Positions 7,418 to 13,413 of a stretch of DNA of 15,684 bases are shown here, piece by piece. Origin of the DNA: Actinomycetota bacterium (GTDB lineage: Bacteria > Actinomycetota > UBA4738 > G016210805); the NCBI GenBank assembly GCA_016210805.1, contig JACQTL010000021.1:1-15684 (forward strand). The letters are read 5' to 3'. A program made the translations under genes and the position numbers. Each line of letters begins with the position of its first letter. The stretch's first letter is position 1. The notes below the pieces were generated by a model that was given only the letters and a program-made list of their open reading frames with translations, searched no databases and had not been told where the DNA came from.

Positions 7418-8356
7418 CTACTCCGCTCCGCCCACACCGGACTGCTCCCTGAACGCCGATCGGGAGGGCGAGTACACGGTGGGGCCGTCGCCGAAGAGCT
7501 CTCCGATCCGCCCGGCCAGCTCGGCCGGCTCCCACGGCCCGTCCTTCGAGACGTCGGCCACGGGGGTCCAGCCCCGGTAGAGCTGGACGAGCCCTCCGGA
7601 CACCCCGAACACCTGACCGGTGATCCCCGCGGCCCCGTCGCTCACCAGGAACGCGACGAGCGGGGCGACGTTCTCGGGGGCCAGCGGGTCCCAGCCCTCC
7701 TCGGGCGGGGGTGGGAGGTCCTGGAAGGTCTTCTCGGTCATGCGGGTCCTGGCCCCCGGCGCGATCGCGTTGCAGGTCACGCCGTACCTCCCCATCTCCA
7801 TGGCCACGATCTGCGTGAACCCGGCGATCCCGGCCTTGGCCGCGCCGTAGTTCGACTGGCCGGCCATGCCCAGGATCCCCGACGTCGAGCTGGTGTTCAC
7901 GATGGCCCCCCGGACCTCCTCGCCGGCCTTGGACCGCTCCCGCCAGTGGGCGCAGGCCTCCCGGGTGACCAGGAAGTGGCCCCGGAGGTGGACCTTGATC
8001 ACCGCGTCCCACTCCTCGACCGACATGTTGAACACCATCCGGTCCCGGAGGATCCCGGCGTTGTTCACGACGGCGTCGAGCCGTCCCCAGGTGTCCAGGG
8101 CCAGCGCGATCACGGACGCCGCCCCCTCGGGCTCGGAGATGTCCTCGAAGTGGGGCACGGCCTCTCCGCCGGCTCCCCGGATCTCCTCCACGACCTGCGA
8201 GGCGGCCCTGGGATCGGCGCCGGTGCCGTCCCACTCGCCGCCCAGGTCGTTCACGACGACCCTGGCCCCCTCCCGGGCGAACAGGAGGGCCTCCCCCCGG
8301 CCGATGCCCCTCCCGGCCCCGGTGATCACCGCGACCTTCCGATCGAGCAGTCCCAT
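7418..8356 (-). CDS. Short-chain dehydrogenase/reductase, Rv3548c / hydroxyacyl-CoA dehydrogenase-like
   Basis: A 312-residue classical SDR. Visible: NAD(P) loop TGAGRGIG near residue 13, VVNDLGG, NNAGILRDRM, catalytic Ser in IVNTSSTSGILG, catalytic Tyr/Lys in SNYGAAKAG, and MGRYGVTCNAIAPGARTRMTE. It is about 55 residues longer than minimal SDRs, with a C-terminal extension (YRGWTPVADVSKDGPW onward). This matches the subgroup of bacterial SDRs similar to the dehydrogenase part of multifunctional beta-oxidation enzymes and to mycobacterial Rv3548c. It probably oxidises a 3-hydroxyacyl-CoA or a hydroxysteroid-like substrate with NAD+; the substrate is inference. A purine-rich AGGGAAGGA lies upstream of ATG 8356. 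It is likely first in a two-gene operon with the F420 oxidoreductase and is divergent from the UspA-like gene. Confidence 0.9.
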   Translation of the reverse strand: MGLLDRKVAVITGAGRGIGRGEALLFAREGARVVVNDLGGEWDGTGADPRAASQVVEEIRGAGGEAVPHFEDISEPEGAASVIALALDTWGRLDAVVNNAGILRDRMVFNMSVEEWDAVIKVHLRGHFLVTREACAHWRERSKAGEEVRGAIVNTSSTSGILGMAGQSNYGAAKAGIAGFTQIVAMEMGRYGVTCNAIAPGARTRMTEKTFQDLPPPPEEGWDPLAPENVAPLVAFLVSDGAAGITGQVFGVSGGLVQLYRGWTPVADVSKDGPWEPAELAGRIGELFGDGPTVYSPSRSAFREQSGVGGAE

Positions 8357-8390
8357 GTCAGCGCGTCCTTCCCTGTCGAGCTCCGCCCGA

Positions 8391-8396
8391 ACGCTA
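8391..8396 (-). promoter_or_regulatory. Possible -10 box for the SDR operon
   Basis: TAGCGT on the minus strand fits TANNNT and lies about 35 bases upstream of ATG 8356, leaving room for the purine-rich ribosome site. No -35 is evident. Confidence 0.3.
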
Positions 8397-8450
8397 TCGG
8401 AATCGCCCGAACGCCGGGCCTGCGACTCTGCGGGGATCCGCCGAGGGGGG

Positions 8451-8456
8451 TAACCT
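8451..8456 (+). promoter_or_regulatory. Possible -10 box for the UspA-like gene
   Basis: TAACCT fits TANNNT and lies 14 bases before the ribosome site GGAGGTGG (8471-8478). A transcript start near 8463 would leave a leader of about 20 bases. No clear -35 is seen. Confidence 0.4.
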
Positions 8457-8483
8457 GGTCTTTCGACCGAGGAGGTGGTTCGG

Positions 8484-8906
8484 ATGCGCCGCTACTTCCT
8501 GGTGGCGAACCAGACCCTCGGGGGAGAGCACCTCGCCGACGCGGTCCGCGACGCGGTGGAGGCGGGACCGTGCGAGTTCCACGTGATCGTGCCCGCCACC
8601 CCGCCCCGGGAACACATGGTGTGGACCGAGGGGGAGGCCATCGCCATGGCCCGCCAGCGCCTCGACACCGCCCTGGAGCGGCTCCGGGCGATGGGCGTGC
8701 AGGCGGATGGACGGGTCGGCGACGCCAACCCCGTGCTGGCCGTGGAGGACGCCCTCCGGGAGCGCCCCTGCGACGAGATCATCCTGTCGACGTTCCCGCC
8801 GGGCATGTCGCGGTGGCTCCGGGTGGACGTGCCCCACATGCTGGCGCGGTACGGGGTCCCCGTGCGCCACGTGATCGCCCAGACCGAGCAGGTCCCCAGG
8901 CGCTGA
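8484..8906 (+). CDS. Small UspA-like alpha/beta protein
   Basis: A 140-residue protein with the alternating strand/helix pattern of universal stress proteins: RYFLVANQTLGG (strand and loop), a helix HLADAVRDAVEA, strand CEFHVIVPATPPR, a long helix ending RLRAMGVQADGRVGDANP, then ALRERPCDEIILSTFPPG and a final strand VPVRHVIAQ. The usual UspA nucleotide loop (G-x2-G-x9-G-S/T) is replaced by STFPPGMSRWLRVDVP, so ATP binding is doubtful. The combination VGDANPVLAVEDAL plus STFPPGMSRWL recurs, as far as I recall, in actinobacterial hypothetical proteins. ATG 8484 is preferred over the in-frame GTG 8475 because GGAGGTGG sits 5 bases before it. It converges on the peroxiredoxin gene. Function unknown; stress role is only suggested. 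Confidence 0.75.
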   Translation: MRRYFLVANQTLGGEHLADAVRDAVEAGPCEFHVIVPATPPREHMVWTEGEAIAMARQRLDTALERLRAMGVQADGRVGDANPVLAVEDALRERPCDEIILSTFPPGMSRWLRVDVPHMLARYGVPVRHVIAQTEQVPRR

Positions 8907-8910
8907 GCGT

Positions 8911-8935
8911 CGGGCCGGGGACGAGCCTCGGCCCG
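8911..8935. terminator. Bidirectional hairpin terminator
   Basis: CGGGCCGGGG pairs with CCTCGGCCCG (10 bp with one G-U pair) around the loop ACGAG. It sits in the 37-base gap between the convergent stops of the UspA-like and peroxiredoxin genes and can serve both. Confidence 0.65.
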
Positions 8936-8943
8936 CGGGCCGC

Positions 8944-9411
8944 TCAGGCCGAGAGGGCCTCGAGGGCCTTGGGGGCGGTGTCGGGCGCCTTGACCCGGTA
9001 CCAGGCGTGCTCGATCCGGCCCTCCTCGTCGATCAGGAACGAGGACCGGAGGAGCCCGACGAACTTCTCGCCGAAGTACGACTTCTCGCCCCAGCACCCG
9101 TAGGCCTTGGTGACCTCGTTGTCCGGGTCGGACAGCAGCGGGAACCCCAGCGCGTACTTCTCGTCGAAGCGCTTGTTCGCCTCCGACTCGTCCGGGCTTA
9201 TCCCCACGACGTCCACCCCGAGGCCGACGAGGTCCTGGCGGCTGTCCCGGAGGTCGCAGGACTGCTTCGTGCAGCCCGGCGTGTCCGCCGCCGGATAGAA
9301 GTAGAGCAGCAGCTTCCTGCCGCGGTAGTCCGACAGCCGGACCGTCTCGCCGTCCTGGTTCGCCAGCGCGAAGTCGGGAGCCGGGTCGCCCGGATCCAGT
9401 TGCTCGGCCAT
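8944..9411 (-). CDS. bcp: Thiol peroxidase of the Bcp/PrxQ family
   Basis: A 155-residue atypical 2-Cys peroxiredoxin that reduces H2O2 and organic hydroperoxides using thioredoxin-type donors in the cytoplasm. Diagnostic features: GDPAPDFALANQDGETVRLSDYRGRK, strand LLLYFYPAADTPGCT with the peroxidatic Cys, a second Cys five residues on (CTKQSC, the Bcp resolving position), then VVGISPDE, FPLLSDPDNEVTKAYG and SSFLIDEEGRIEHAW. Length is normal for Bcp. The start ATG 9411 (MAEQL) is supported by the TAGGGT box 6 bases upstream; an in-frame TTG at 9417 lies inside that spacer and is unlikely. There is no Shine-Dalgarno sequence, so this appears to be a leaderless mRNA. It may help detoxify H2O2 made by the amine oxidase at 11242-12783, but they are not in one operon. 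Confidence 0.95.
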   Translation of the reverse strand: MAEQLDPGDPAPDFALANQDGETVRLSDYRGRKLLLYFYPAADTPGCTKQSCDLRDSRQDLVGLGVDVVGISPDESEANKRFDEKYALGFPLLSDPDNEVTKAYGCWGEKSYFGEKFVGLLRSSFLIDEEGRIEHAWYRVKAPDTAPKALEALSA

Positions 9412-9417
9412 GCCCAA

Positions 9418-9423
9418 ACCCTA
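9418..9423 (-). promoter_or_regulatory. Leaderless -10 box for the peroxiredoxin gene
   Basis: TAGGGT on the minus strand ends 6 bases before ATG 9411. This spacing places the transcript start at the start codon, and no ribosome site is present. Confidence 0.5.
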
Positions 9424-9434
9424 CACCGCCCTCC

Positions 9435-9545
9435 GCGTAGCCTGGATCCAGGGAGCGCCGGAGTCGGCGGTCCGCGCGGCCCGAGAGGTCCACGAGGCCC
9501 CCGGCGCGGACCCCCTGTCCCTCTTGGAGCGGCAGGCGTAGCCTG
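9435..9545. repeat. Short direct repeat GCGTAGCCTG flanking the bcp/VOC intergenic region
   Basis: The 10-mer GCGTAGCCTG occurs at 9435-9444 and 9536-9545 in the same orientation. The second copy contains the presumed -10 of the VOC gene (TAGCCT). The first overlaps the 12-base palindrome CCTGGATCCAGG (9441-9452). It could be a duplicated promoter or operator fragment, or chance. Confidence 0.3.
9539..9544 (+). promoter_or_regulatory. Possible -10 box for the VOC gene
   Basis: TAGCCT fits TANNNT and lies 8 bases before the ribosome site GGAGGTGG (9553-9560). It predicts a very short leader of about 15 bases. Confidence 0.4.
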
Positions 9546-9565
9546 TTGCCCGGGAGGTGGTTCGG

Positions 9566-9952
9566 ATGCTGAAGGCAACCCGCGTGGCGGCCACCCTGGC
9601 CGTGAGCGACATCGATCGAGCTCGGCGGTTCTACGAGGACGTGCTGGGGTTCTCGGTGTACCGGGAGGACCCCAACGGGATCGTGTACGAAGTGCCGGGG
9701 GCGGGCGCCAACCTGTTCATCTACCCGTCGCAGTTCGCCGGGACGAACCAGGCCACGGCGGCCACGTTCGAGGTCCAGGACATCGAGGCGACGGTGGCCA
9801 CGCTCCGCGAGAAGGGCGTGGCCTTCGAGGAGTACGACTTCCCGGGGCTCAAGACCGAGGAGGGGATCGCCACCCTCGGGCCGGAGAAGGCCGCCTGGTT
9901 CAAGGACCCCGACGGGAACATCCTGGCCGTGGGGACCGAGTTCGGGATATAG
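9566..9952 (+). CDS. VOC (glyoxalase/bleomycin-resistance fold) protein
   Basis: A 128-residue protein with the paired beta-alpha-beta-beta-beta modules of the vicinal oxygen chelate superfamily. Module 1: TLAVSDIDRARRFYEDVLGF, VYEVPGAGANLFIYP. Module 2: AATFEVQDIEATVATLREKG, then AAWFKDPDGNILAVGTEF. The positions that usually supply metal ligands are not filled: Ala replaces His at the start of strand 1 (residue 8), Ala replaces the corresponding residue in module 2, and Ala replaces Glu in the final DPDGN-x-L-E motif. So this is more likely a metal-free binding protein or a divergent enzyme than a glyoxalase. ATG 9566 follows GGAGGTGG by 5 bases; the in-frame GTG 9557 lies inside the ribosome site. 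Its 16-base start region is identical to that of the UspA-like gene. Substrate unknown. Confidence 0.85.
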   Translation: MLKATRVAATLAVSDIDRARRFYEDVLGFSVYREDPNGIVYEVPGAGANLFIYPSQFAGTNQATAATFEVQDIEATVATLREKGVAFEEYDFPGLKTEEGIATLGPEKAAWFKDPDGNILAVGTEFGI

Positions 9953-10052
9953 CCGCCGGCCTCCGTACGGTGGCGAACCGACGGGGCTGGCCACGGAAAC
10001 GTAACGTCGGCGGTCGTCCACCCGTGCTCCAGCGACCCGGAGGGGAACGTCG

Positions 10053-10370
10053 ATGCGCATCGAGCCCGAGGGCCCCCGAGGCCGCGTCCTGAGGATCTCC
10101 GGCGAACTCGACGTGGCCACCGCCCCCGATCTCCAGTCGGCCCTCGAGGGGCTGACCGGGACCCCGGGGGACATCCGCCTGGACGTGTCCGGGCTGGAGT
10201 TCATGGACAGCTCCGGCCTGAAGGTGCTGGTCTTCGCGGCCCGGAGCCTGGGGGAACGCGGCCGCCTCGTCCTCGTTCACCCGTCTCCCCCCGTGGCCCG
10301 GGTCCTCGAGCTCTCCGGCCTGGCCACGGCCCCCAACATCGAGGTCGAGCCGGTCAGTCCGGAGCCGTGA
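10053..10370 (+). CDS. STAS-domain anti-sigma factor antagonist
   Basis: A 105-residue single STAS domain of the SpoIIAA/RsbV type: VLRISGELDVATAPDL, GDIRLDVSGLEFMDSSGLKVL and ERGRLVLVHPSPPVARVLELSGL. In this family the unphosphorylated protein binds an anti-sigma kinase and frees an alternative sigma factor. The phosphorylatable Ser lies in the DSSGL motif, here Ser53 (or Ser54). No kinase or sigma gene is nearby, so it is an orphan antagonist. The start ATG 10053 has GGAGGGG 7 bases upstream. A TAACGT -10-like box lies at 10002-10007. Its last 17 bases overlap the 3' end of the convergent Crp/Fnr gene. The partner sigma factor cannot be named. Confidence 0.92.
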   Translation: MRIEPEGPRGRVLRISGELDVATAPDLQSALEGLTGTPGDIRLDVSGLEFMDSSGLKVLVFAARSLGERGRLVLVHPSPPVARVLELSGLATAPNIEVEPVSPEP

Positions 10371-11069
10371 GCCTCCGGTACTCGTCGCGGATCACCCCGT
10401 AACACTCGCAGGAGGCCGCCTCGAGCCCCTCCCGGTCCACGATCCGGACCCTCCCCCGCCGGTAGCTGATGAGCCCCCGATCCTGGAGCCTCCCGGCCAC
10501 CTCGGTGACCGAGGCCCTGCGGACCCCGAGCATCTGGGCCAGGAACTCCTGGGTCAGGCGGATCTCGTCCGTCCGGAGGCGGTCGTGGGCCTGGAGGAGC
10601 CACCGGGAAGCCCTCTCCTGGACGCCGTGGTGTTGCATGCCGTGATCTGGCCGATCTGCATGAGCAGCGCCCTGACGTGGCCGAGGAGCAGGTTCCGCAG
10701 GATCGGCGACTCGTCGACGGCGGCCCGGAGGGCCGGCTCGTCGACCCTGAGGGCCGAGCCGGCCACCTGGACCACGCTGTCGACGATGGCGAGCGGCCCG
10801 TCGAGGACCGTCCCCACCTCCACGAAGCCCTCCCGTCCCACGGTGGCCATCTCCACCGTGGACCCGTCCTGCATGCTGGTCACCAGGGAAACCATGCCCC
10901 TCGTCGGGAAGTGGACCCACCGGGGCGCCTCGCCCCGCTCGGAGAGGACCTGGCCCTGGGCCAGGTCCACCTCCGCCGAGGCGGCCACGAGGCGATCCCC
11001 GACCGCAGCGGGGAGCGCGTCGACGAGGAGGTTCCCGGTCGACCCCGCGGCATATCTCGGCACGGCCAC
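10354..11069 (-). pseudogene. Crp/Fnr-family transcriptional regulator with one-base frameshift
   Basis: Two minus-strand frames together make one Crp/Fnr regulator. The upstream frame gives the cyclic-nucleotide-type sensor domain (NLLVDALPAAVGDRL, RWVHFPTRGMVSLVT, VEMATVGREGFVEVG, then LLMQIGQITACN). After AAC at 10634-10632 homology jumps to the -1 frame: HHGVQERASRWLLQAHDR, then the winged helix DEIRLTQEFLAQMLGVRRAS and an ending rich in ACECY-like residues (ASCECYGVIRDEYRRL). Family members read ACNR-x-HSVEQRLARWLL here, so exactly one base is missing. The upstream frame alone runs to 10554 as nonsense. GTG 11069 was chosen, with AAGGA upstream and a normal 238-residue repaired length; TTG 11168 is an alternative. 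It is either a real pseudogene or a sequencing error. It overlaps the STAS gene tail and is divergent from the amine oxidase. Confidence 0.85.
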
Positions 11070-11209
11070 CTCGTCCTTTCCCAGGTCCGGGAGGGGAACG
11101 GGAGCCCCGGAGGGGACCCCCGCCGGGCGGGCCGGAGAGCCGGCCCGCGCGATGGTTGGTTCGCTCAATGCCTACCCGCCGAGGGGCGCCCGTACGCCAC
11201 CCCGCCGCG

Positions 11210-11215
11210 TACACT
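11210..11215 (+). promoter_or_regulatory. -10 box for the amine oxidase gene
   Basis: TACACT fits TANNNT well and lies 26 bases before ATG 11242, giving a leader of about 20 bases that contains the ribosome site AGGAGG (11232-11237). No clear -35 is visible. Confidence 0.45.
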
Positions 11216-11241
11216 CCGGTCCCCCGAACCCAGGAGGAGCG

Positions 11242-12783
11242 ATGCCGGCCCACGATCCCGCCACCCCCCGGACCGACGGCGAGCCAGGCGACGATCTCGA
11301 CCTCCGGGAGGAGGGCGGCCTGCCGCCCGTCGCCGACCGGCCCGTGGACCGGGAGACCCTGGCCACCCCGGCGGAGGGCCTCGACGAGCGCCCCCAGCGC
11401 CCCAAGCGGGTCGTGATCCTGGGAGCGGGGGTCGCCGGGCTGGTGGCCGGCTTCGAGCTCCTCCGCCGGGGCCACGAGCCGCTGGTCCTCGAGGCCCAGA
11501 ACCGGGTCGGCGGCCGCATCCACACGCTGCGCTCGTTCGCCCCCGGCCTGTACGCGGAGGCCGGGGCCATGCGCATCCCCCGGGCCCACGACCTCACCCT
11601 GGCCTACTGCGACCTGTTCGGGCTGGAGCGCAGGCCGTTCGTGATGGGCAACCCCAGGGGCCTCGTGTACGTGGGCGGGGAGCGGATGACCGCGGAGGAG
11701 GCCGGCTCGGACCCCTCGCGCCTCCCCTTCGAGCTCGACGAGCACGAGGCCGGCCGGTCCGCCGACGACCTGTGGGCCGAGGCCATCGGCGACGTGCGGG
11801 AGCTCCTGCAGGCCCACGGCGACGAGGCCTGGGACGAGATCGTGTCCCGCTACGACAGCTACTCGCTGTACCAGTTCCTCCGGATCAAGGGGTTCTCCGA
11901 GGGGGCCATCGAGTACTACGCGGTGATGAACTTCGTGGAGTCGGACCTCAACAACGCCGTGGTCGAGGTGCTCCGGGAGGACCTGGGCGGGGCCTACGTC
12001 GACATGCAGGAGATCGTGGGCGGGATGGACCGGCTCCCCAACGCCTTCTACGGGGAGCTCCAGCGGCACATCCGGCTGGGTGCCGAGGCTCACGCGATCG
12101 AGCAGGACGAGGGATCGGTCACCGTGCACTACAAGACGGAGTCCGGACGGTTCGCGGCCCGAGGGGACTACGCGATCTGCACCCTGCCCTTTCCGGTCCT
12201 GCGGTCGGTGGAGACCCTCGTCCCGTTCTCACGGGAGAAGCAGCGAGCCATCCGCCAGCTGAACTACCACGCCTCCACGAAGGTGCTGTTCCAGGTCCGC
12301 CGGCGGCGCTGGGAGGAGCTCGACGGGATCACCGGAGGGGCCACCGTCACCGACCTCCCGATCCGCCGGATGAACTACCCGACGCCCGACCCGGACACCG
12401 AGCGAGGGGTGCTCCTGGCCAGCTACACCTGGGGGCAGGACGCCCTCCAGTGGGGAGCCATGGACGAGGAGACGCGGCTCGAGGAGGCCCTGGACGACGT
12501 CTCCCGCATCCACCCCTGGATCCGGGAGGAGTACGAGGTGGGGGCCTCCCACGCCTGGTACGGGGACCGGTGGGCCCGGGGAGCCTTCGCGCTCTTCGCG
12601 CCGGGCCAGCAGTCCGCGCTGCAGGAGGCCATCGTGCGACCGGAGGGCCGGATCCACTTCGCCGGCGAGCACTGCTCCCTGTACCACGCCTGGATCCAGG
12701 GCGCGCTGGAGTCGGGGATCCGGGCGGCACGGGAGATCCACGAGGCGCCCGACCCGAACCGGGTGGCCCGGGTCGGCGGGTAG
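11242..12783 (+). CDS. Flavin amine oxidase, L-amino-acid oxidase-like
   Basis: A 513-residue FAD enzyme expected to oxidise an amine or L-amino acid to an imino/oxo acid, NH3 and H2O2. After a charged, proline-rich 55-residue N-terminal tail comes the Rossmann motif VVILGAGVAGLVAGFELL (GAGVAG at 61-66), then NRVGGRIHTLRS. GAMRIPRAHDLTLAYCDLFGL (GAMR around 108-111) matches the L-amino-acid oxidase segment in which Arg binds the substrate carboxylate; here that is Arg111. The C-terminal flavin motif is IHFAGEHCSLYHAWIQGALESG (GEH 475-477, Trp484). No signal peptide or twin-arginine motif is seen, so it is probably cytoplasmic. The start is supported by AGGAGG at 11232-11237 and an upstream TACACT box. 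It is divergent from the Crp/Fnr gene, a possible regulator. L-amino-acid specificity is inferred from Arg111 only. Confidence 0.88.
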   Translation: MPAHDPATPRTDGEPGDDLDLREEGGLPPVADRPVDRETLATPAEGLDERPQRPKRVVILGAGVAGLVAGFELLRRGHEPLVLEAQNRVGGRIHTLRSFAPGLYAEAGAMRIPRAHDLTLAYCDLFGLERRPFVMGNPRGLVYVGGERMTAEEAGSDPSRLPFELDEHEAGRSADDLWAEAIGDVRELLQAHGDEAWDEIVSRYDSYSLYQFLRIKGFSEGAIEYYAVMNFVESDLNNAVVEVLREDLGGAYVDMQEIVGGMDRLPNAFYGELQRHIRLGAEAHAIEQDEGSVTVHYKTESGRFAARGDYAICTLPFPVLRSVETLVPFSREKQRAIRQLNYHASTKVLFQVRRRRWEELDGITGGATVTDLPIRRMNYPTPDPDTERGVLLASYTWGQDALQWGAMDEETRLEEALDDVSRIHPWIREEYEVGASHAWYGDRWARGAFALFAPGQQSALQEAIVRPEGRIHFAGEHCSLYHAWIQGALESGIRAAREIHEAPDPNRVARVGG

Positions 12784-12799
12784 GCCCGGCGGCCGGGCC
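12783..12799. terminator. Bidirectional hairpin overlapping the amine oxidase stop codon
   Basis: GGCCCGG pairs with CCGGGCC around the loop CGG, a 7-bp perfect stem. Its first base is the last base of the TAG stop at 12781-12783. It separates convergent genes and can end both. Confidence 0.55.
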
Positions 12800-12805
12800 C
12801 TGGAC

Positions 12806-13321
12806 TCAGGCCTTCTTCGCGGCCTTGCGGGCCTGGGTCTTCTTCGCCCCGGCCTGGACCTTCCTGGCGCCGGACCCCGCCTTCGCGGCCGCGCTCTTCG
12901 CCGCCCCCCGGGCGGTGGCCCCGGCCTTCTTCGCGGCCGCCTCGGCCTTCTTCCCGGCCGGAGCGGCCTTGTTCCCGGCTGCCTCGGCCTTCTTCCCGGC
13001 TGCCTGCGCGCCGGACTCGGCGCCCCGCCCGCCCCGGGCCACGGCCTGGCGGGCCCGGTCCAGGGACTTCCCGGCGGCCCCGGCGGCCTTCTTCGCGGCC
13101 GGAGCGGCCTTCCGGGCCTGCCTGGCCACCGTGTCCGCGGCCTTCCTGGCCGCGGGGGCGGCCTTCCTGGCCTGCTCGGCCACGGCCCTGGCGGCCTTCT
13201 CGGCTGCGGGGGCCGCCTTCTTCACGGCCTTGGCCGCCCGCTCGGCGACCGGCGCCGCCCGCTCGGCCGCCTTCTTCACGGCATCCTTGGCCCGGTCCTG
13301 CAGGCCCTTCGCAGCCGCCAT
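12806..13321 (-). CDS. Lys/Ala-rich histone-H1-like protein with 18-residue repeats
   Basis: A 171-residue protein made mostly of Ala, Lys and Arg: 29 Lys, 15 Arg and only 11 acidic residues, a net charge of about +33. There is no membrane segment or signal peptide. The N-terminal half has helical repeats punctuated by Pro at 24, 38, 56 and 74: APAAEKAARAVAEQARKA (37-54) and APAARKAADTVARQARKA (55-72) are 18-mers. The C-terminal half is more flexible, with a repeated AGKKAEAA (108-115, 122-129) and an ending ARKAAKKA resembling the tail of histone H1 and bacterial H1-like DNA-binding proteins. A nucleoid-binding role is likely but inferred; an LEA-like protective protein is an alternative because of the helical repeats. 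ATG 13321 has a strong GGAGGAGGGAG site. A TATGGT box (13369-13374) lies upstream. Confidence 0.75.
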   Translation of the reverse strand: MAAAKGLQDRAKDAVKKAAERAAPVAERAAKAVKKAAPAAEKAARAVAEQARKAAPAARKAADTVARQARKAAPAAKKAAGAAGKSLDRARQAVARGGRGAESGAQAAGKKAEAAGNKAAPAGKKAEAAAKKAGATARGAAKSAAAKAGSGARKVQAGAKKTQARKAAKKA

Positions 13322-13368
13322 GTTCGCTCCCTCCTCCACTCGCCACGCCGCAGGCGATGTCTCCCCCG

Positions 13369-13377
13369 ACCATACCC
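13369..13377 (-). promoter_or_regulatory. Possible -10 region of the H1-like gene
   Basis: On the minus strand GGGTATGGT contains both TATGGT (TANNNT) and GGGTAT, the -10 of actinobacterial SigB/SigF-type stress promoters. A GTTC is found 18 bases further upstream (13396-13399), a poor match in sequence and spacing to GTTT-N15-17-GGGTAT. The sigma factor is therefore undecided. Confidence 0.3.
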
Positions 13378-13413
13378 CCGGCCCGCCGGGCACGCGAACC
13401 GCCGACCCCCGGG

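Noticed and set aside
10629..10645. Programmed -1 ribosomal frameshift in the Crp/Fnr gene
   Set aside because: The sequence GCATGCAACACCACGG has no X-XXY-YYZ slippery heptamer and no obvious stimulatory structure, and homologues are read in one frame. A base deletion or sequencing error is simpler.
13369..13399. SigB/SigF-type stress promoter (GTTC-N18-GGGTAT) for the H1-like gene
   Set aside because: The -35 element deviates and the spacing is 2-3 bases too long; in a G-rich stretch GGGTAT is not strong evidence. It is kept only as a low-confidence -10 region.
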